The translations under genes and the position numbers were made by a program. A stretch of DNA of 64,000 bases from Marinilabilia salmonicolor. GTDB lineage: Bacteria; Bacteroidota; Bacteroidia; Bacteroidales; Marinilabiliaceae. Under the pieces are notes generated by a model, which saw nothing but the letters and a program-made list of their open reading frames with translations, was not told where the DNA came from and did no database searches. Of this stretch, positions 1 to 8,172 are shown in pieces; position 1 is the first letter of the stretch, and each line of letters opens with the position of its first letter. Location: positions 62,001 to 126,000 of the forward strand of contig NZ_PVTS01000013.1 in the NCBI RefSeq assembly GCF_003003035.1, read 5' to 3'.

Positions 1-55
1 GTGGACAGGATAATTTAGACGATTTTATATTGAGGAATTTTTTCCGTATTCTTTC

Positions 56-2155
56 TCAACTGATCATCGCCCAGTTCATCTTTTGTTGTGCCAGCTTTTT
101 CAATTGGCGACGCAGAATGGCATTGTTCTGTTTTTCCAAAAGAGGATCTTCCTTCAGGATGTCGGAAGCTATATTACGTGCCATTTGTAGTATGCGTGTG
201 TCTTTGGCCAGATTGGCAATCTTCAATTCAAAGGGGAGGCCCGACTGTTGGGTTCCTTCCAGATCGCCCGGTCCGCGAAGCTTCATGTCGGCCTCTGCTA
301 TTTCAAAACCATCGTTTGTGGCTGTCATTATCTCCATGCGTTTTCTGGTCTCAGCCGACAGTTTATATCCGGTCATCAGTATGCAATAACTCTGTTCCGC
401 TCCCCTGCCAACACGCCCACGGAGCTGATGCAGTTGCGACAGACCAAAACGTTCGGCACTTTCAATAACCATCACGGAAGCATTGGGAACGTTAACGCCC
501 ACTTCTATGACGGTTGTGGAAACCAGAATCTGAGATTTCCCTGAGGCGAATTCCTGCATGGCGGCATCTTTTTCAGCCGGCTTCATTTTACCATGAACCA
601 TCGAAACCTTGTTGTTTGGGAATACACTTTTGATGTATTCAAATCCGTCAGTCAGGTTTTGAAAATCCATTTTCTCGGATTCTTCAATCAGTGGATAGAC
701 AACATAAACCTGGCGGCCGGCATCAATTTGTTCCTTGACAAATTTGTTGATCCCCAGTCGTTTCTTGTGATAAGTGTGTGTGGTTTCCACCGGTTTTCGT
801 CCGGGAGGTAATTCATCGATAACGGATACTTCCAGGTCCCCGTAGGTTGTCATTGCAAGTGTACGGGGGATGGGGGTTGCAGTCATTACCAACACATGAG
901 GTGGAGATGTGTTTTTTTTCCACAACCTGGCCCGTTGAGCAACGCCAAAGCGGTGTTGTTCATCAATAACCACCAATCCCAGATTATGAAATCGGACTGT
1001 ATCTTCGATAAGTGCATGGGTGCCGATAAGAATATTGAGTTCGCCGGATTGTAATCTGCTGTGCAACTCCTGTCTGGCAGCTTTTTTTGTGGATCCTGTC
1101 AGTATCCCTACCTGAATGTCCATTCCCTTAAGCATTTCGGTGATGCTTTCGAAGTGCTGTGTTGCGAGAATTTCGGTGGGTGCCATGATACAGGCCTGAT
1201 AATTATTGTCGATGGCAATCAGCATTACCATGAGGGCAACCAGTGTTTTGCCACTTCCCACATCCCCCTGCAGAAGCCGGTTCATCTGGTGGCCGCTCCC
1301 CATATCCCGCCGAATCTCTTTAATTACACGCTTTTGTGCGTTGGTGAGCTCAAATGGGAGATTTTCGGAATAAAAACGATTCAGATGTTGCCCTACTGTG
1401 GAGAAGATGTGTCCTTTAAGGTTGAATGTGCGCTGGTTGCGTAACCTCAGTATATTGAGCTGAATGTAAAAAAGTTCCTCAAATTTCAGGCGAAATGATG
1501 CCTTCTGGAGTGTTTCCGCATCAGGAGGCATGTGTATGTGTCTGAGCGCCTGATTAAGATTCATCAGTTTGAGTTGCTCTGTAATGCGGGCAGGGAGTGT
1601 TTCGGGAATAACAGAGTTGTAGGTTTGAAAAGCATTTTGAACCAGCTTGAACATTGCCCGGGAGCCGAGATAACTGCTTTTCATTTTCTCGGTGGTGTTG
1701 TAAAAGGGCTGAAGACCGGCAAAGAACTGAACTTTCCCGTTCTGTTCCTTATCCAGTTCCGGGTGTACCACATTTATCGTGTGGTTGAATCTGGATGGTT
1801 TTCCAAATAGAATATAGTTTTCATTGGGCTTGATTTGCTCCTTGAGATACTTCAGACCTTTGAACCATACCAGCTCCAGTGTCCCGGTGCCGTCTGTGAA
1901 AGTTCCCACCATGCGCTTTCCTCTGCCGTCTCCTGCAAGTTTTAAAGAAGTGATCTTTCCCTTTACCTGAATGTAAGGCATATCTCCGGTTATTTCACGG
2001 ATGCTGTAGAACCTGCTCCGGTCAACATAGCGATACGGGAAATGATAAAGCAAATCCTCAAAAGAAACTATTTTAAGTTCCCGTTTAAGAATCTCTGCTT
2101 TCTTGGGGCCTACCCCCGGCAGATACATGATATTATGTGTGGAGAGATCAGACAT
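56..2155 (-). CDS. recG: ATP-dependent DNA helicase RecG
   Basis: RecG remodels stalled replication forks and Holliday-junction-like structures by driving branch migration, acting in the cytoplasm on DNA. The 699-residue product has the family's usual length. An N-terminal wedge/OB-fold region covers roughly residues 60-150. A Walker A motif GDVGSGKT lies near residue 298, and the DEQH box (VVIDEQHRFG), diagnostic of RecG among SF2 helicases, lies near 396. The C-terminal helicase half carries VSTTVIEVGVNVPNA and QLRGRVGRG. The start at 2155 gives an N-terminus LPGVGPKKAEIL, the helix-hairpin-helix-like stretch typical of the family. A TAnnTTTG box lies just upstream. It is transcribed alone, away from the repeats that follow its promoter. 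Confidence 0.98.
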   Translation of the reverse strand: MSDLSTHNIMYLPGVGPKKAEILKRELKIVSFEDLLYHFPYRYVDRSRFYSIREITGDMPYIQVKGKITSLKLAGDGRGKRMVGTFTDGTGTLELVWFKGLKYLKEQIKPNENYILFGKPSRFNHTINVVHPELDKEQNGKVQFFAGLQPFYNTTEKMKSSYLGSRAMFKLVQNAFQTYNSVIPETLPARITEQLKLMNLNQALRHIHMPPDAETLQKASFRLKFEELFYIQLNILRLRNQRTFNLKGHIFSTVGQHLNRFYSENLPFELTNAQKRVIKEIRRDMGSGHQMNRLLQGDVGSGKTLVALMVMLIAIDNNYQACIMAPTEILATQHFESITEMLKGMDIQVGILTGSTKKAARQELHSRLQSGELNILIGTHALIEDTVRFHNLGLVVIDEQHRFGVAQRARLWKKNTSPPHVLVMTATPIPRTLAMTTYGDLEVSVIDELPPGRKPVETTHTYHKKRLGINKFVKEQIDAGRQVYVVYPLIEESEKMDFQNLTDGFEYIKSVFPNNKVSMVHGKMKPAEKDAAMQEFASGKSQILVSTTVIEVGVNVPNASVMVIESAERFGLSQLHQLRGRVGRGAEQSYCILMTGYKLSAETRKRMEIMTATNDGFEIAEADMKLRGPGDLEGTQQSGLPFELKIANLAKDTRILQMARNIASDILKEDPLLEKQNNAILRRQLKKLAQQKMNWAMIS

Positions 2156-2165
2156 ATTCAGAGCT

Positions 2166-2173
2166 CAAAAATA
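2166..2173 (-). promoter_or_regulatory. Bacteroidota-type -7 promoter box of recG
   Basis: On the minus strand this reads TATTTTTG, matching the Bacteroidota primary-sigma consensus TAnnTTTG. It lies about 11 bases upstream of the recG start, so the leader would be almost absent. A clear TTTG at -33 is not seen. Confidence 0.4.
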
Positions 2174-2216
2174 GGAGAAACCTCCATTTGAAACAAATGA
2201 TGAGCTCAATTATGTA

Positions 2217-2379
2217 GTGCCCGTCTATAAATTAAGCAAAATTTGTTTCTGGTCATGTGTCTGATCATAAAATGCGAATTGCAAGGCCTGCGAAGCCACC
2301 AAATACGGAGTTTACTCAAGTAAATGAGCAATTTCCGCTAATGGCGTAACGCAGTAAACGGGACTTTATGGACAAGCAC
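2217..2379 (+). repeat. MITE-like element, family 1, copy A
   Basis: The 163-bp element starts GTGCCCGTCTATAAA and ends TTTATGGACAAGCAC, which are inverted copies of each other. It is flanked on both sides by TA. The centre carries an internal palindrome around GTTTACTCAAGTAAATGAGC. It shares its ends with copies B-F, and its interior with E and F. It does not encode a protein. Confidence 0.75.
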
Positions 2380-2385
2380 TAAATA

Positions 2386-2582
2386 ATTTCTGTCCATAAA
2401 CTAAACGGTTTTCACGTGTTTGAACTAGAAAGTTCAAATTCAAGGCGTGTGAAAGATTTAAACCGCAGTCCCGAAGTAGCTTTTGTAAGGTTTTTTGAAC
2501 AAAAAACCAACAAAAAGCACAATTTGGATGAGGGGTTATATTTTGAGCAACAACGCAGAAGTTGGACTTTATAGACAAACAC
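2386..2582 (+). repeat. MITE-like element, family 1, copy B
   Basis: This element lies directly after copy A. The right end TTTATAGACAAACAC followed by TA is intact. The left end is degraded (CTGTCCATAAAC is recognisable from 2390). Its interior is nearly identical to copy C at 4404-4600. The reading frames inside are repeat-derived and not genes. The left boundary is approximate. Confidence 0.7.
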
Positions 2583-2592
2583 TAAATAAAGA

Positions 2593-2627
2593 AAAGAGGC
2601 TCCCGGTCAGGAAACCTCTTTAATTTT
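2593..2627 (-). terminator. Intrinsic terminator after the Ala/Glu-rich lipoprotein gene
   Basis: The inverted repeat AAAGAGG...CCTCTTT is followed on the minus strand by CTTTATTT, and on the plus strand by TAATTTTT. It sits just past the stop of the gene at 2650-2958 and also separates it from copy B. Confidence 0.6.
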
Positions 2628-2649
2628 TGACTATTAGAGCGAGGAGGTT

Positions 2650-2958
2650 TTACAACTTCTCGGCTTCATCTTTAAGTTTGTCAGCTCCTTCTTCGGCTGC
2701 ATCAGCAACGTCTTCTGCGCTTTCTTTTACAGCATCGGCGGCATCTTCAGCAGCGTCGGCAGCATCTTCAGCAACATCTTCTGCCTTGGCAGCAGCATCT
2801 TCAGCAACATCTTCTGCCTTGGCAGCAGCATCTTCGGCAGCTTCGGAAACCGTTTCGGTGGTCTCTTCTGCAGCTTCTTCAGCTTTGTTCTCTTTTCCCG
2901 ATTGTCCGGCACATGACATAAGGCCAAACACGATAGCAATGAAAAATAACTTCTTCAT
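2650..2958 (-). CDS. Small Ala/Glu-rich repeat lipoprotein
   Basis: This is a 102-residue protein of unrecognised function. It begins with a lipoprotein signal ending LMSC (Cys16), so the mature protein should be lipid-anchored. The rest is almost only Ala, Glu, Asp, Lys and Val. An 11-residue unit (AAAKAEDVAED) is repeated exactly, encoded by a 33-bp tandem repeat, then degenerates toward DKLKDEAEKL. This 11-mer pattern resembles LEA group 3 and other amphipathic-helix proteins, so a long helix lying on the membrane or protecting proteins is possible but unproven. The frame is preferred because it has the signal peptide, the lipobox and a terminator after the stop. The opposite strand is also open only because of the repeat. 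Confidence 0.8.
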   Translation of the reverse strand: MKKLFFIAIVFGLMSCAGQSGKENKAEEAAEETTETVSEAAEDAAAKAEDVAEDAAAKAEDVAEDAADAAEDAADAVKESAEDVADAAEEGADKLKDEAEKL

Positions 2959-3259
2959 AGTTTAAGTGAATTTTGGGTTTGAAATTTTGATAAATTGTAA
3001 TGCGTAAACATCATATTGAGGGCAAGTTATAAAAAAAACAAGGATATTTGACGAAAAACCTTAAAAAAATATTTAAAAACACCAATGGTTTTGGTGCAGA
3101 GAGTAACAATAGATCGTTAGATTTTAGAAGTTAGAGATTAGAGAAAATCGTAAAATATTGACATTCTGCATTTTATCAAAAACACTCATTTAAACTTAAA
3201 GATTTAATTTCCAGAGCTTTGAAAAAGTTTAACGAACTATTGAGTAATGTAAATATTAA

Positions 3260-4222
3260 TTATGATGCTTTATTGCTGTGCCTGTATGCTGCTTTTCTTA
3301 GTCTGTCCATAATGGCAATGCCGATTCCTGTTTCCGGGACGGTGTCTGCAACAATGAAATCTACGTCAGCTGCTTCCATTGTGTGGAGTGCATTGAATAG
3401 ATTGATGGCAGCTTCTTCAGGGTTACGGTTTTTTGATAGGTATTCTACTTTCTTGAATTTGGATGCATATTCCGGTGTTCCCCACGCAATGAGGCCGGCC
3501 TTGCTTAACTTTGAGTTGCTGAAATTTGTATTTCCGAGAAACATTGATTTCTGCGGACTGTAATGTGATTTTATCTGGCCGGGAGAGTGAAAAGTATCTT
3601 CTTCGTCCTGAATAAATTTTGATTCGGGGATGATTTGTCTGATTTCATCGGCATTAATTGCTCCGGGTCTGAGCATGACAAAACCGTCGTCATGCAATCG
3701 TATTACACTCGACTCAATGCCCACAGTGGTGGGGCCGCCATCGATAATATACGGTACTTCGGGCAACTGACTGGCTACGTGAATGGCTCTGGTGGGACTG
3801 ATTCTTCCAAATTTATTGGCACTCGGAGCTGCGATGGGCGTTTGCGCCTCAGAAATGAGCTGGAGAGCAAGCGGATGATCGGGCATACGTATCCCGACGG
3901 TGTTGAGACCTGATGTGACAATATCAGGTACCGATTCATTTTTTTCCACTACGATGGTGAGTGGTCCGGGCCAGAATTTTTCTGCCAAAAGACGAATGCG
4001 GTCATCGAAATGTTTGCATAATGAGACAGCCTGGTCCAGGTTGGCGATATGGACAATCAGCGGATCAAAAGCGGGACGCTCTTTTAAGCGAAATATGTTG
4101 GCCACGGCCTCGGGATTAAATGCATTGGCTCCCAGGCCATAAACTGTTTCGGTTGGAAAAGCAACAAGTTCTCCTTCACGGATTAATCTTGCTGCGTGTT
4201 GAATTGCTTTTCCTGTTTGCAT
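3260..4222 (-). CDS. tsaC: Threonylcarbamoyl-AMP synthase, Sua5 type
   Basis: The enzyme makes L-threonylcarbamoyl-AMP from threonine, bicarbonate and ATP, the first step in forming t6A37 on ANN-decoding tRNAs. The 320-residue product has an N-terminal YrdC domain (about 1-205) with FPTETVYGLGANA and the nucleotide-binding APSANKFGRISPT. It also has a C-terminal Sua5 domain after the linker HSPGQIKSHYSP, so it is the long Sua5 form and not the short TsaC. The ATG at 4222 lies 56 bases after a TACCTTTG promoter box. It is transcribed singly. No other t6A gene lies nearby. Confidence 0.95.
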   Translation of the reverse strand: MQTGKAIQHAARLIREGELVAFPTETVYGLGANAFNPEAVANIFRLKERPAFDPLIVHIANLDQAVSLCKHFDDRIRLLAEKFWPGPLTIVVEKNESVPDIVTSGLNTVGIRMPDHPLALQLISEAQTPIAAPSANKFGRISPTRAIHVASQLPEVPYIIDGGPTTVGIESSVIRLHDDGFVMLRPGAINADEIRQIIPESKFIQDEEDTFHSPGQIKSHYSPQKSMFLGNTNFSNSKLSKAGLIAWGTPEYASKFKKVEYLSKNRNPEEAAINLFNALHTMEAADVDFIVADTVPETGIGIAIMDRLRKAAYRHSNKAS

Positions 4223-4277
4223 AGTTGGTTCTGTTCAATATTGCCTTTGATAGAAAGCGTTAAAAACTTTTGAGGTG

Positions 4278-4285
4278 CAAAGGTA
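4278..4285 (-). promoter_or_regulatory. -7 promoter box of the Sua5 gene
   Basis: The minus strand reads TACCTTTG, an exact TAnnTTTG match, about 56 bases upstream of the start codon. No convincing -33 TTTG was found. Confidence 0.45.
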
Positions 4286-4403
4286 ATACTTTCCTGAATG
4301 ACTTGTAATCGGTCAGGTTTTATAAAAAACAAATCCATGAGGAAGGTCAGATATGCTGTATCTCAGACCTTGTCACTCATGGATGTTCTTTGATCCCGAT
4401 TTA

Positions 4404-4600
4404 GTGCCTGTCTATAAACTAAGCGTTTTTCACGTGTTTGAGCTAGAAAGTTCAAATTCAAGGCGTGTGAAAAATCTAAACCGCAGTCCCGAAGTAGCTT
4501 TTGTAAGGTTTTTTGAACAAAAAACCAACAAAAAACACAATCAGGATGAGGATTTAGATTTTGAGCAACAACGCAGAGGTTGGACTTTATAGACAAACAC
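4404..4600 (+). repeat. MITE-like element, family 1, copy C (best preserved)
   Basis: The 197-bp element begins GTGCCTGTCTATAAAC and ends TTTATAGACAAACAC, with TA on both sides (4402-4403 and 4601-4602). This fits the TA target duplication of IS630/Tc1-mariner-type MITEs. The interior matches copy B almost base for base, and copy D has a shorter version. The right edge is only a few bases from the purE stop codon. Confidence 0.8.
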
Positions 4601-4607
4601 TATTTAA

Positions 4608-5075
4608 TCAGGAAAGAGAAGCATTGTCCTCTTTTAACTTTTGTCGCTGTTTTTCCTGAAATTCAACCACTTTTTGCCGGATGTTTTCATTGGAAATGCC
4701 GAATATTTTGGCTGTGGCCAGAGCTGCATTTTCCGGACTCAGAATTACCAGTGGAGCTACTCCTGAAGGCATTCTGAGACTCGAGTAAATGTCGGATCCC
4801 GCAAATGAACTGCTTGATGGAGGGCAGGCAATTACCGGGCAGTGTGTTTGAGCGTCACTGAACCCGCTAAGCGCGTTGCTCATTCCGGCAATGGTAATGA
4901 ATACCGGATTGTTTTTCTCCTCCTCTTTTATGATGTTGTAGCACTCCAGCGGAACTTTATGTGCCGATGCAACATACAGCACTGATTCAACGTCGAACTT
5001 TGTCAGACTTTCAGAAATTCTTTGAGCCCATTCCAGGTCCCCTTTGGAACCCATTATGATTACTGCTTTACTCAT
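4608..5075 (-). CDS. purE: Class II PurE (AIR carboxylase-type)
   Basis: PurE makes CAIR in purine biosynthesis. This 155-residue form has the PurE glycine loop (IIMGSKGD) and SAHKVP. In place of the class I AGxAAHLPG motif it has AGMSNALSGFSD, followed by FAGSDIYSSLRMPSG. That is the signature of class II PurE, which uses AIR and CO2 directly and not N5-CAIR. The ATG at 5075 is chosen because it overlaps the end of the upstream gene (ATGAGTAA) and places MSKAVIIMGS at the family's N-terminus. A longer reading would add 12 residues from inside that gene. It is translationally coupled to the DUF4914 gene, an unusual partner. Confidence 0.9.
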   Translation of the reverse strand: MSKAVIIMGSKGDLEWAQRISESLTKFDVESVLYVASAHKVPLECYNIIKEEEKNNPVFITIAGMSNALSGFSDAQTHCPVIACPPSSSSFAGSDIYSSLRMPSGVAPLVILSPENAALATAKIFGISNENIRQKVVEFQEKQRQKLKEDNASLS

Positions 5076-6990
5076 GGCTTTCAATTTTATTAAAGGAATA
5101 TCCATATTCAAAACTCATAGGCACAATCTCGTTGTACTCTTCTACGCTTGCATCATTCAAACAAGCTTCAATGATTTTACGACCGGTAGGGTGCAGATCT
5201 GGAGTCAGATACTTCTGAAGTTCTTCTTTGAAAAAGCTTTTCAATAACTCTGCACCGGCATCATATCCCTCAATTCCAACTTCAGGCTGATTGTAAACCT
5301 TCAGGAATCTGGAAGGAATTTTGGAACTTTCGATGGTCAGGTGATTTAATTCATATCCCAATAGCGGGCAACGTGCTTCCTGATATTGGTCCTCTCTGAA
5401 GCGGGCAGCTCCACGACGAGTCAGATATTCCCGCATTAGCAGCTGAGGCTTAAATCCAACTTCCCAGGCACCAATATTCTGGTTTGGCACTAAAGTGAAG
5501 GTGGTTCTTGGTGTATCCGTGATCTGTTTCAAAAGGAGGTTGGCATGTGTGACCATCCGACCGGTGGCAAAAGGCCAGTAGGATCCGACGCCTTCACTTT
5601 GCATTTTTCCGGTTCCCACAATACTGGGGTTCTTGAGACCCCGTGGAGCAACCAGACGCCAGAGCCATGCAATAGCAGGAGGTAATATATGGAACATACC
5701 TACGATGCCAATGCTTGGATCTTCCTTGGTACAACGTGTCGTTCTGAGACCGAAGCTGCGGATATCTACGGCTACCTCGCCGGGAATGGCATCTTCTACA
5801 CTTTTACGCGGCAAGATGACTCTTGGATTGGGGCACTTGACACCCGGCTCATCCTCAATGTGGTCCCAGATTAATGCTGTAGATTCCGGTTTGGTGTCAA
5901 TGTTTAAGAACAATAACGGCATTGATGGATTAATGGTTTTTTCTTCCAGAAATGGATCATCTCCGTATTTGTTTACACTGTCAACCCTTACAAACCAGGC
6001 ATTCTCTGCATCTACAATCCTTAGTTTACCGTCATCTTCCTGAACGTCGGGATGGCAAAAAGCCATGTCGTCAGCCACGGGTGTGAAGGAACAGAATCTT
6101 GGAATGGAAATATATCTTTTCTCGCCGGTGATGGTATTTGTACCAATGAGCACACGTCCGTCATGTTCCCGCACGATGTGCTGGTGAAGTTCACTCTTTC
6201 CGCCCCCGCTGGCACCCTCGTGCATGAAAGTAGTGAGGTTGTCATAAGGACTGACAGATTGCACAGCTGAGCAGTGAGCGGTAACCCATCCCTCTTTTTC
6301 TCCCTGGGTCAGAAGAACACCGTACAATCCTTTTTTTGCACTCGGTCCCGGATACAGGTTGTATGAATAGAGTTCGTGTACTTTGTCGGTGCGGTTATGA
6401 ACCACTACCTGCTTTCCGTCGAAATGGGTATGTCTGAAGACAGGAGCTACAAAGATGGAGGATTTTATCTCATCCCCGGACTTCAGCTCTTCCAGAGAGA
6501 CATGCTCCTGTAACATGGCTAGTCCCAGTGCAAAGAACCCGGCATTGGCGGGAGCTATTGCAATACCGAGAGATCCAATTCCTGCGCGTCCGGCAAAGTA
6601 GAAAAATACAGCAAGTTCCTGTTCTTTGAGCCAGGCAAATGTTTCCTCCTGCAGGCCTGGGAAGTCATATCCGTATTTGTCCTTAAAACGTGTTTTGTCG
6701 GTAGGCTTGTCATCAGCGATAACCATGGTTCCGGGGTCCCGCCTTCTCATATAGGCCTCGGTGTAATTGGCAGAAATACCGTTCTTCACTTTCTGAACCA
6801 CTGCCTCCACATATTCGCCCTTTCCGGGAATATCATACTTTACTTCGTATTCTTTCTGGCCATTGGTAGCGGCTTCCACAAGTTCATCTGTCGTATTGAA
6901 GAAATGTACGGCTTTGCAGTTTTCCAGAACATCCAGTACATTCTCCGGCAGATCAATCTTCTCCTTTAATTTTTTGATCAAGTCGCTCAT
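5068..6990 (-). CDS. DUF4914 family protein with PEPCK-like P-loop
   Basis: This is a 640-residue protein of the DUF4914 family, function unestablished. A P-loop-like motif GASGGGKSE sits near residue 258, followed by HQHIVREHDGRVLIG. The glycine pattern and surroundings recall the kinase loop of phosphoenolpyruvate carboxykinases, so a nucleotide-dependent kinase or carboxykinase-like activity is plausible (inference). No signal peptide or membrane segments are seen. The gene is first in a two-gene unit. Its TAA stop lies inside the purE start region (8-nt overlap), so translation of purE probably depends on it. A TATTTTTG box lies 155 bases upstream. An XRE-cupin regulator is divergently transcribed from the other side of the intergenic region. 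Confidence 0.85.
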   Translation of the reverse strand: MSDLIKKLKEKIDLPENVLDVLENCKAVHFFNTTDELVEAATNGQKEYEVKYDIPGKGEYVEAVVQKVKNGISANYTEAYMRRRDPGTMVIADDKPTDKTRFKDKYGYDFPGLQEETFAWLKEQELAVFFYFAGRAGIGSLGIAIAPANAGFFALGLAMLQEHVSLEELKSGDEIKSSIFVAPVFRHTHFDGKQVVVHNRTDKVHELYSYNLYPGPSAKKGLYGVLLTQGEKEGWVTAHCSAVQSVSPYDNLTTFMHEGASGGGKSELHQHIVREHDGRVLIGTNTITGEKRYISIPRFCSFTPVADDMAFCHPDVQEDDGKLRIVDAENAWFVRVDSVNKYGDDPFLEEKTINPSMPLLFLNIDTKPESTALIWDHIEDEPGVKCPNPRVILPRKSVEDAIPGEVAVDIRSFGLRTTRCTKEDPSIGIVGMFHILPPAIAWLWRLVAPRGLKNPSIVGTGKMQSEGVGSYWPFATGRMVTHANLLLKQITDTPRTTFTLVPNQNIGAWEVGFKPQLLMREYLTRRGAARFREDQYQEARCPLLGYELNHLTIESSKIPSRFLKVYNQPEVGIEGYDAGAELLKSFFKEELQKYLTPDLHPTGRKIIEACLNDASVEEYNEIVPMSFEYGYSFNKIESHE

Positions 6991-7144
6991 ATTTGTTTGT
7001 TTTTGGTTTCAATTTGTGAATGAATCATTAAACACTTTAGTTTTGAGTCTAAAGCTGAGTTTGTTTCAGGTTGATGGCTTCAACCGGAAACCATCTCTTT
7101 CACCTGTACTGTAAATTTAACTCTTTTTATTTCCGTGTTAAAGT

Positions 7145-7152
7145 CAAAAATA
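7145..7152 (-). promoter_or_regulatory. -7 promoter box of the DUF4914-purE unit
   Basis: The minus strand reads TATTTTTG (TAnnTTTG). It is about 155 bases upstream of the start, giving a long leader. It adjoins the inverted repeat at 7156-7279. Confidence 0.35.
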
Positions 7153-7155
7153 AAC

Positions 7156-7279
7156 ATTGAAACGAGCATGCCAGCGGATGCTATGACAGACGGTACATAA
7201 AACCCCTGAATAAAGCAGGTTTAGATATTAATCCTTAAATTTTGTACCGATGAAAACATCATCTGTTACGTTTCGATTG
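7156..7279. repeat. Imperfect inverted repeat in the DUF4914/XRE intergenic region
   Basis: The left arm has GAAACGAGCATG and GACGGTACATAAAA. The right arm, read in reverse, has GAAACG and CGGTACAAAA. The left arm opens with the same GAAACGAGCATG as the family 3 hairpins at 33.4 and 63.8 kb, so this may be a diverged member. The rest of the 6991-7533 gap is AT-rich with no gene. Confidence 0.4.
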
Positions 7280-7533
7280 CAATAATATAAAAAAATATTG
7301 GTGATGAAATTTATTTAGTATATTTTAACTACGTATATTTAAAAAAAGTTGTTTATTTTAATTTTTGTGTAAATTAATTTATTGAAAAACAGTCTAATAA
7401 AACAGTAGAAAAAGTCGGGGTTGATCTGGTGTAAATTTTTTTGAGTTTTAGTATAGTTAAACTTTTAATGGTTGGATATGCAGTTTAATTGAAAAAACGC
7501 TTAATTTTGCCATTCGAATTAAAGTATTTTCTT

Positions 7534-8088
7534 ATGGATAAACTGGGAAAGAGAATAAAACAGAGGAGGGAGGCCGTGGGCCTTACTCTTAGCGGACTGA
7601 GCAAGGCTTCCGGATCAAGTCTCAGCCTTTTGTCACAGATAGAGCACGGCAAAACCTATCCATCATTACATACATTAAAGAATATTGCGGTAGCATTGAA
7701 TTCTTCTGTTGGAACCTTGATTGGTGAGCAGGAGAATCTTTCACACAATCCGTTTATGGGCTTCAACGAGAGAAAGCTTGTTAAGCAAACTGAGTGGGGG
7801 GCATCCCTGTTTATGCTTACGCATTACAGTCCTTCTCAAAGCATTGAGCCTTATATGGTCAGACTTGAGAACAGGGGTACTTGTCAGGGCCTTGTGGAAG
7901 GCTCGCGGAGAGCCCAGGAATTTTGTCATGTATTGGCCGGATCTATAGAGATTGATTTACGGGGGAGACCTTTTATTTTAAAGCAAGGTGACAGTCTTAT
8001 ATTTGACTCTTATGAACTGAACTCCATTGTTAATATTCATGATGGAATCAGTGACTTTCTCTGGATTTTTTCTCAGGAGAAAAGATAG
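7534..8088 (+). CDS. XRE-family regulator with cupin sensor domain
   Basis: This is a 184-residue transcriptional regulator. Residues 1-65 form an XRE helix-turn-helix (GKRIKQRREAVGLTLSGLSKASGSS, split here only by the reader's eye) with recognition helix SLSLLSQIEHG. The C-terminal half (about 110-180) is a cupin-like barrel with an FCHVLAGSIEIDL-type strand pattern and LKQGDSLIFDS. Such proteins bind DNA through the N-terminus and sense a small ligand in the cupin. The ATG at 7534 is preferred to an upstream in-frame TTG at 7489, because the HTH then begins at the usual distance. It is divergent from the DUF4914-purE unit, which it may regulate (inference). Confidence 0.88.
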   Translation: MDKLGKRIKQRREAVGLTLSGLSKASGSSLSLLSQIEHGKTYPSLHTLKNIAVALNSSVGTLIGEQENLSHNPFMGFNERKLVKQTEWGASLFMLTHYSPSQSIEPYMVRLENRGTCQGLVEGSRRAQEFCHVLAGSIEIDLRGRPFILKQGDSLIFDSYELNSIVNIHDGISDFLWIFSQEKR

Positions 8089-8172
8089 ATTGAAACAAAA
8101 GGTTGTTTGGTAAATATTTCATTAATTGCAATCTTTGGAGTCTTAATTTAATAGACATTTTAAGTTTAACCA

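Noticed and set aside
2366-2578. Minus-strand open frame very similar to the one at 4363-4596, looking like a conserved small protein
   Set aside because: Both lie inside MITE-like copies B and C. The similarity comes from the repeated DNA, and copy D has the frame disrupted by a deletion.
2627-2965. Plus-strand Ser/Ala-rich open frame over the Ala/Glu lipoprotein gene
   Set aside because: It is the complement of a 33-bp repeat that stays open in several frames. The minus frame has the signal peptide, lipobox and terminator.
5068-6990. DUF4914 gene considered as true phosphoenolpyruvate carboxykinase
   Set aside because: It has only a P-loop resembling PEPCK. The overall sequence and other PEPCK motifs do not match, so the general DUF4914 name is kept.
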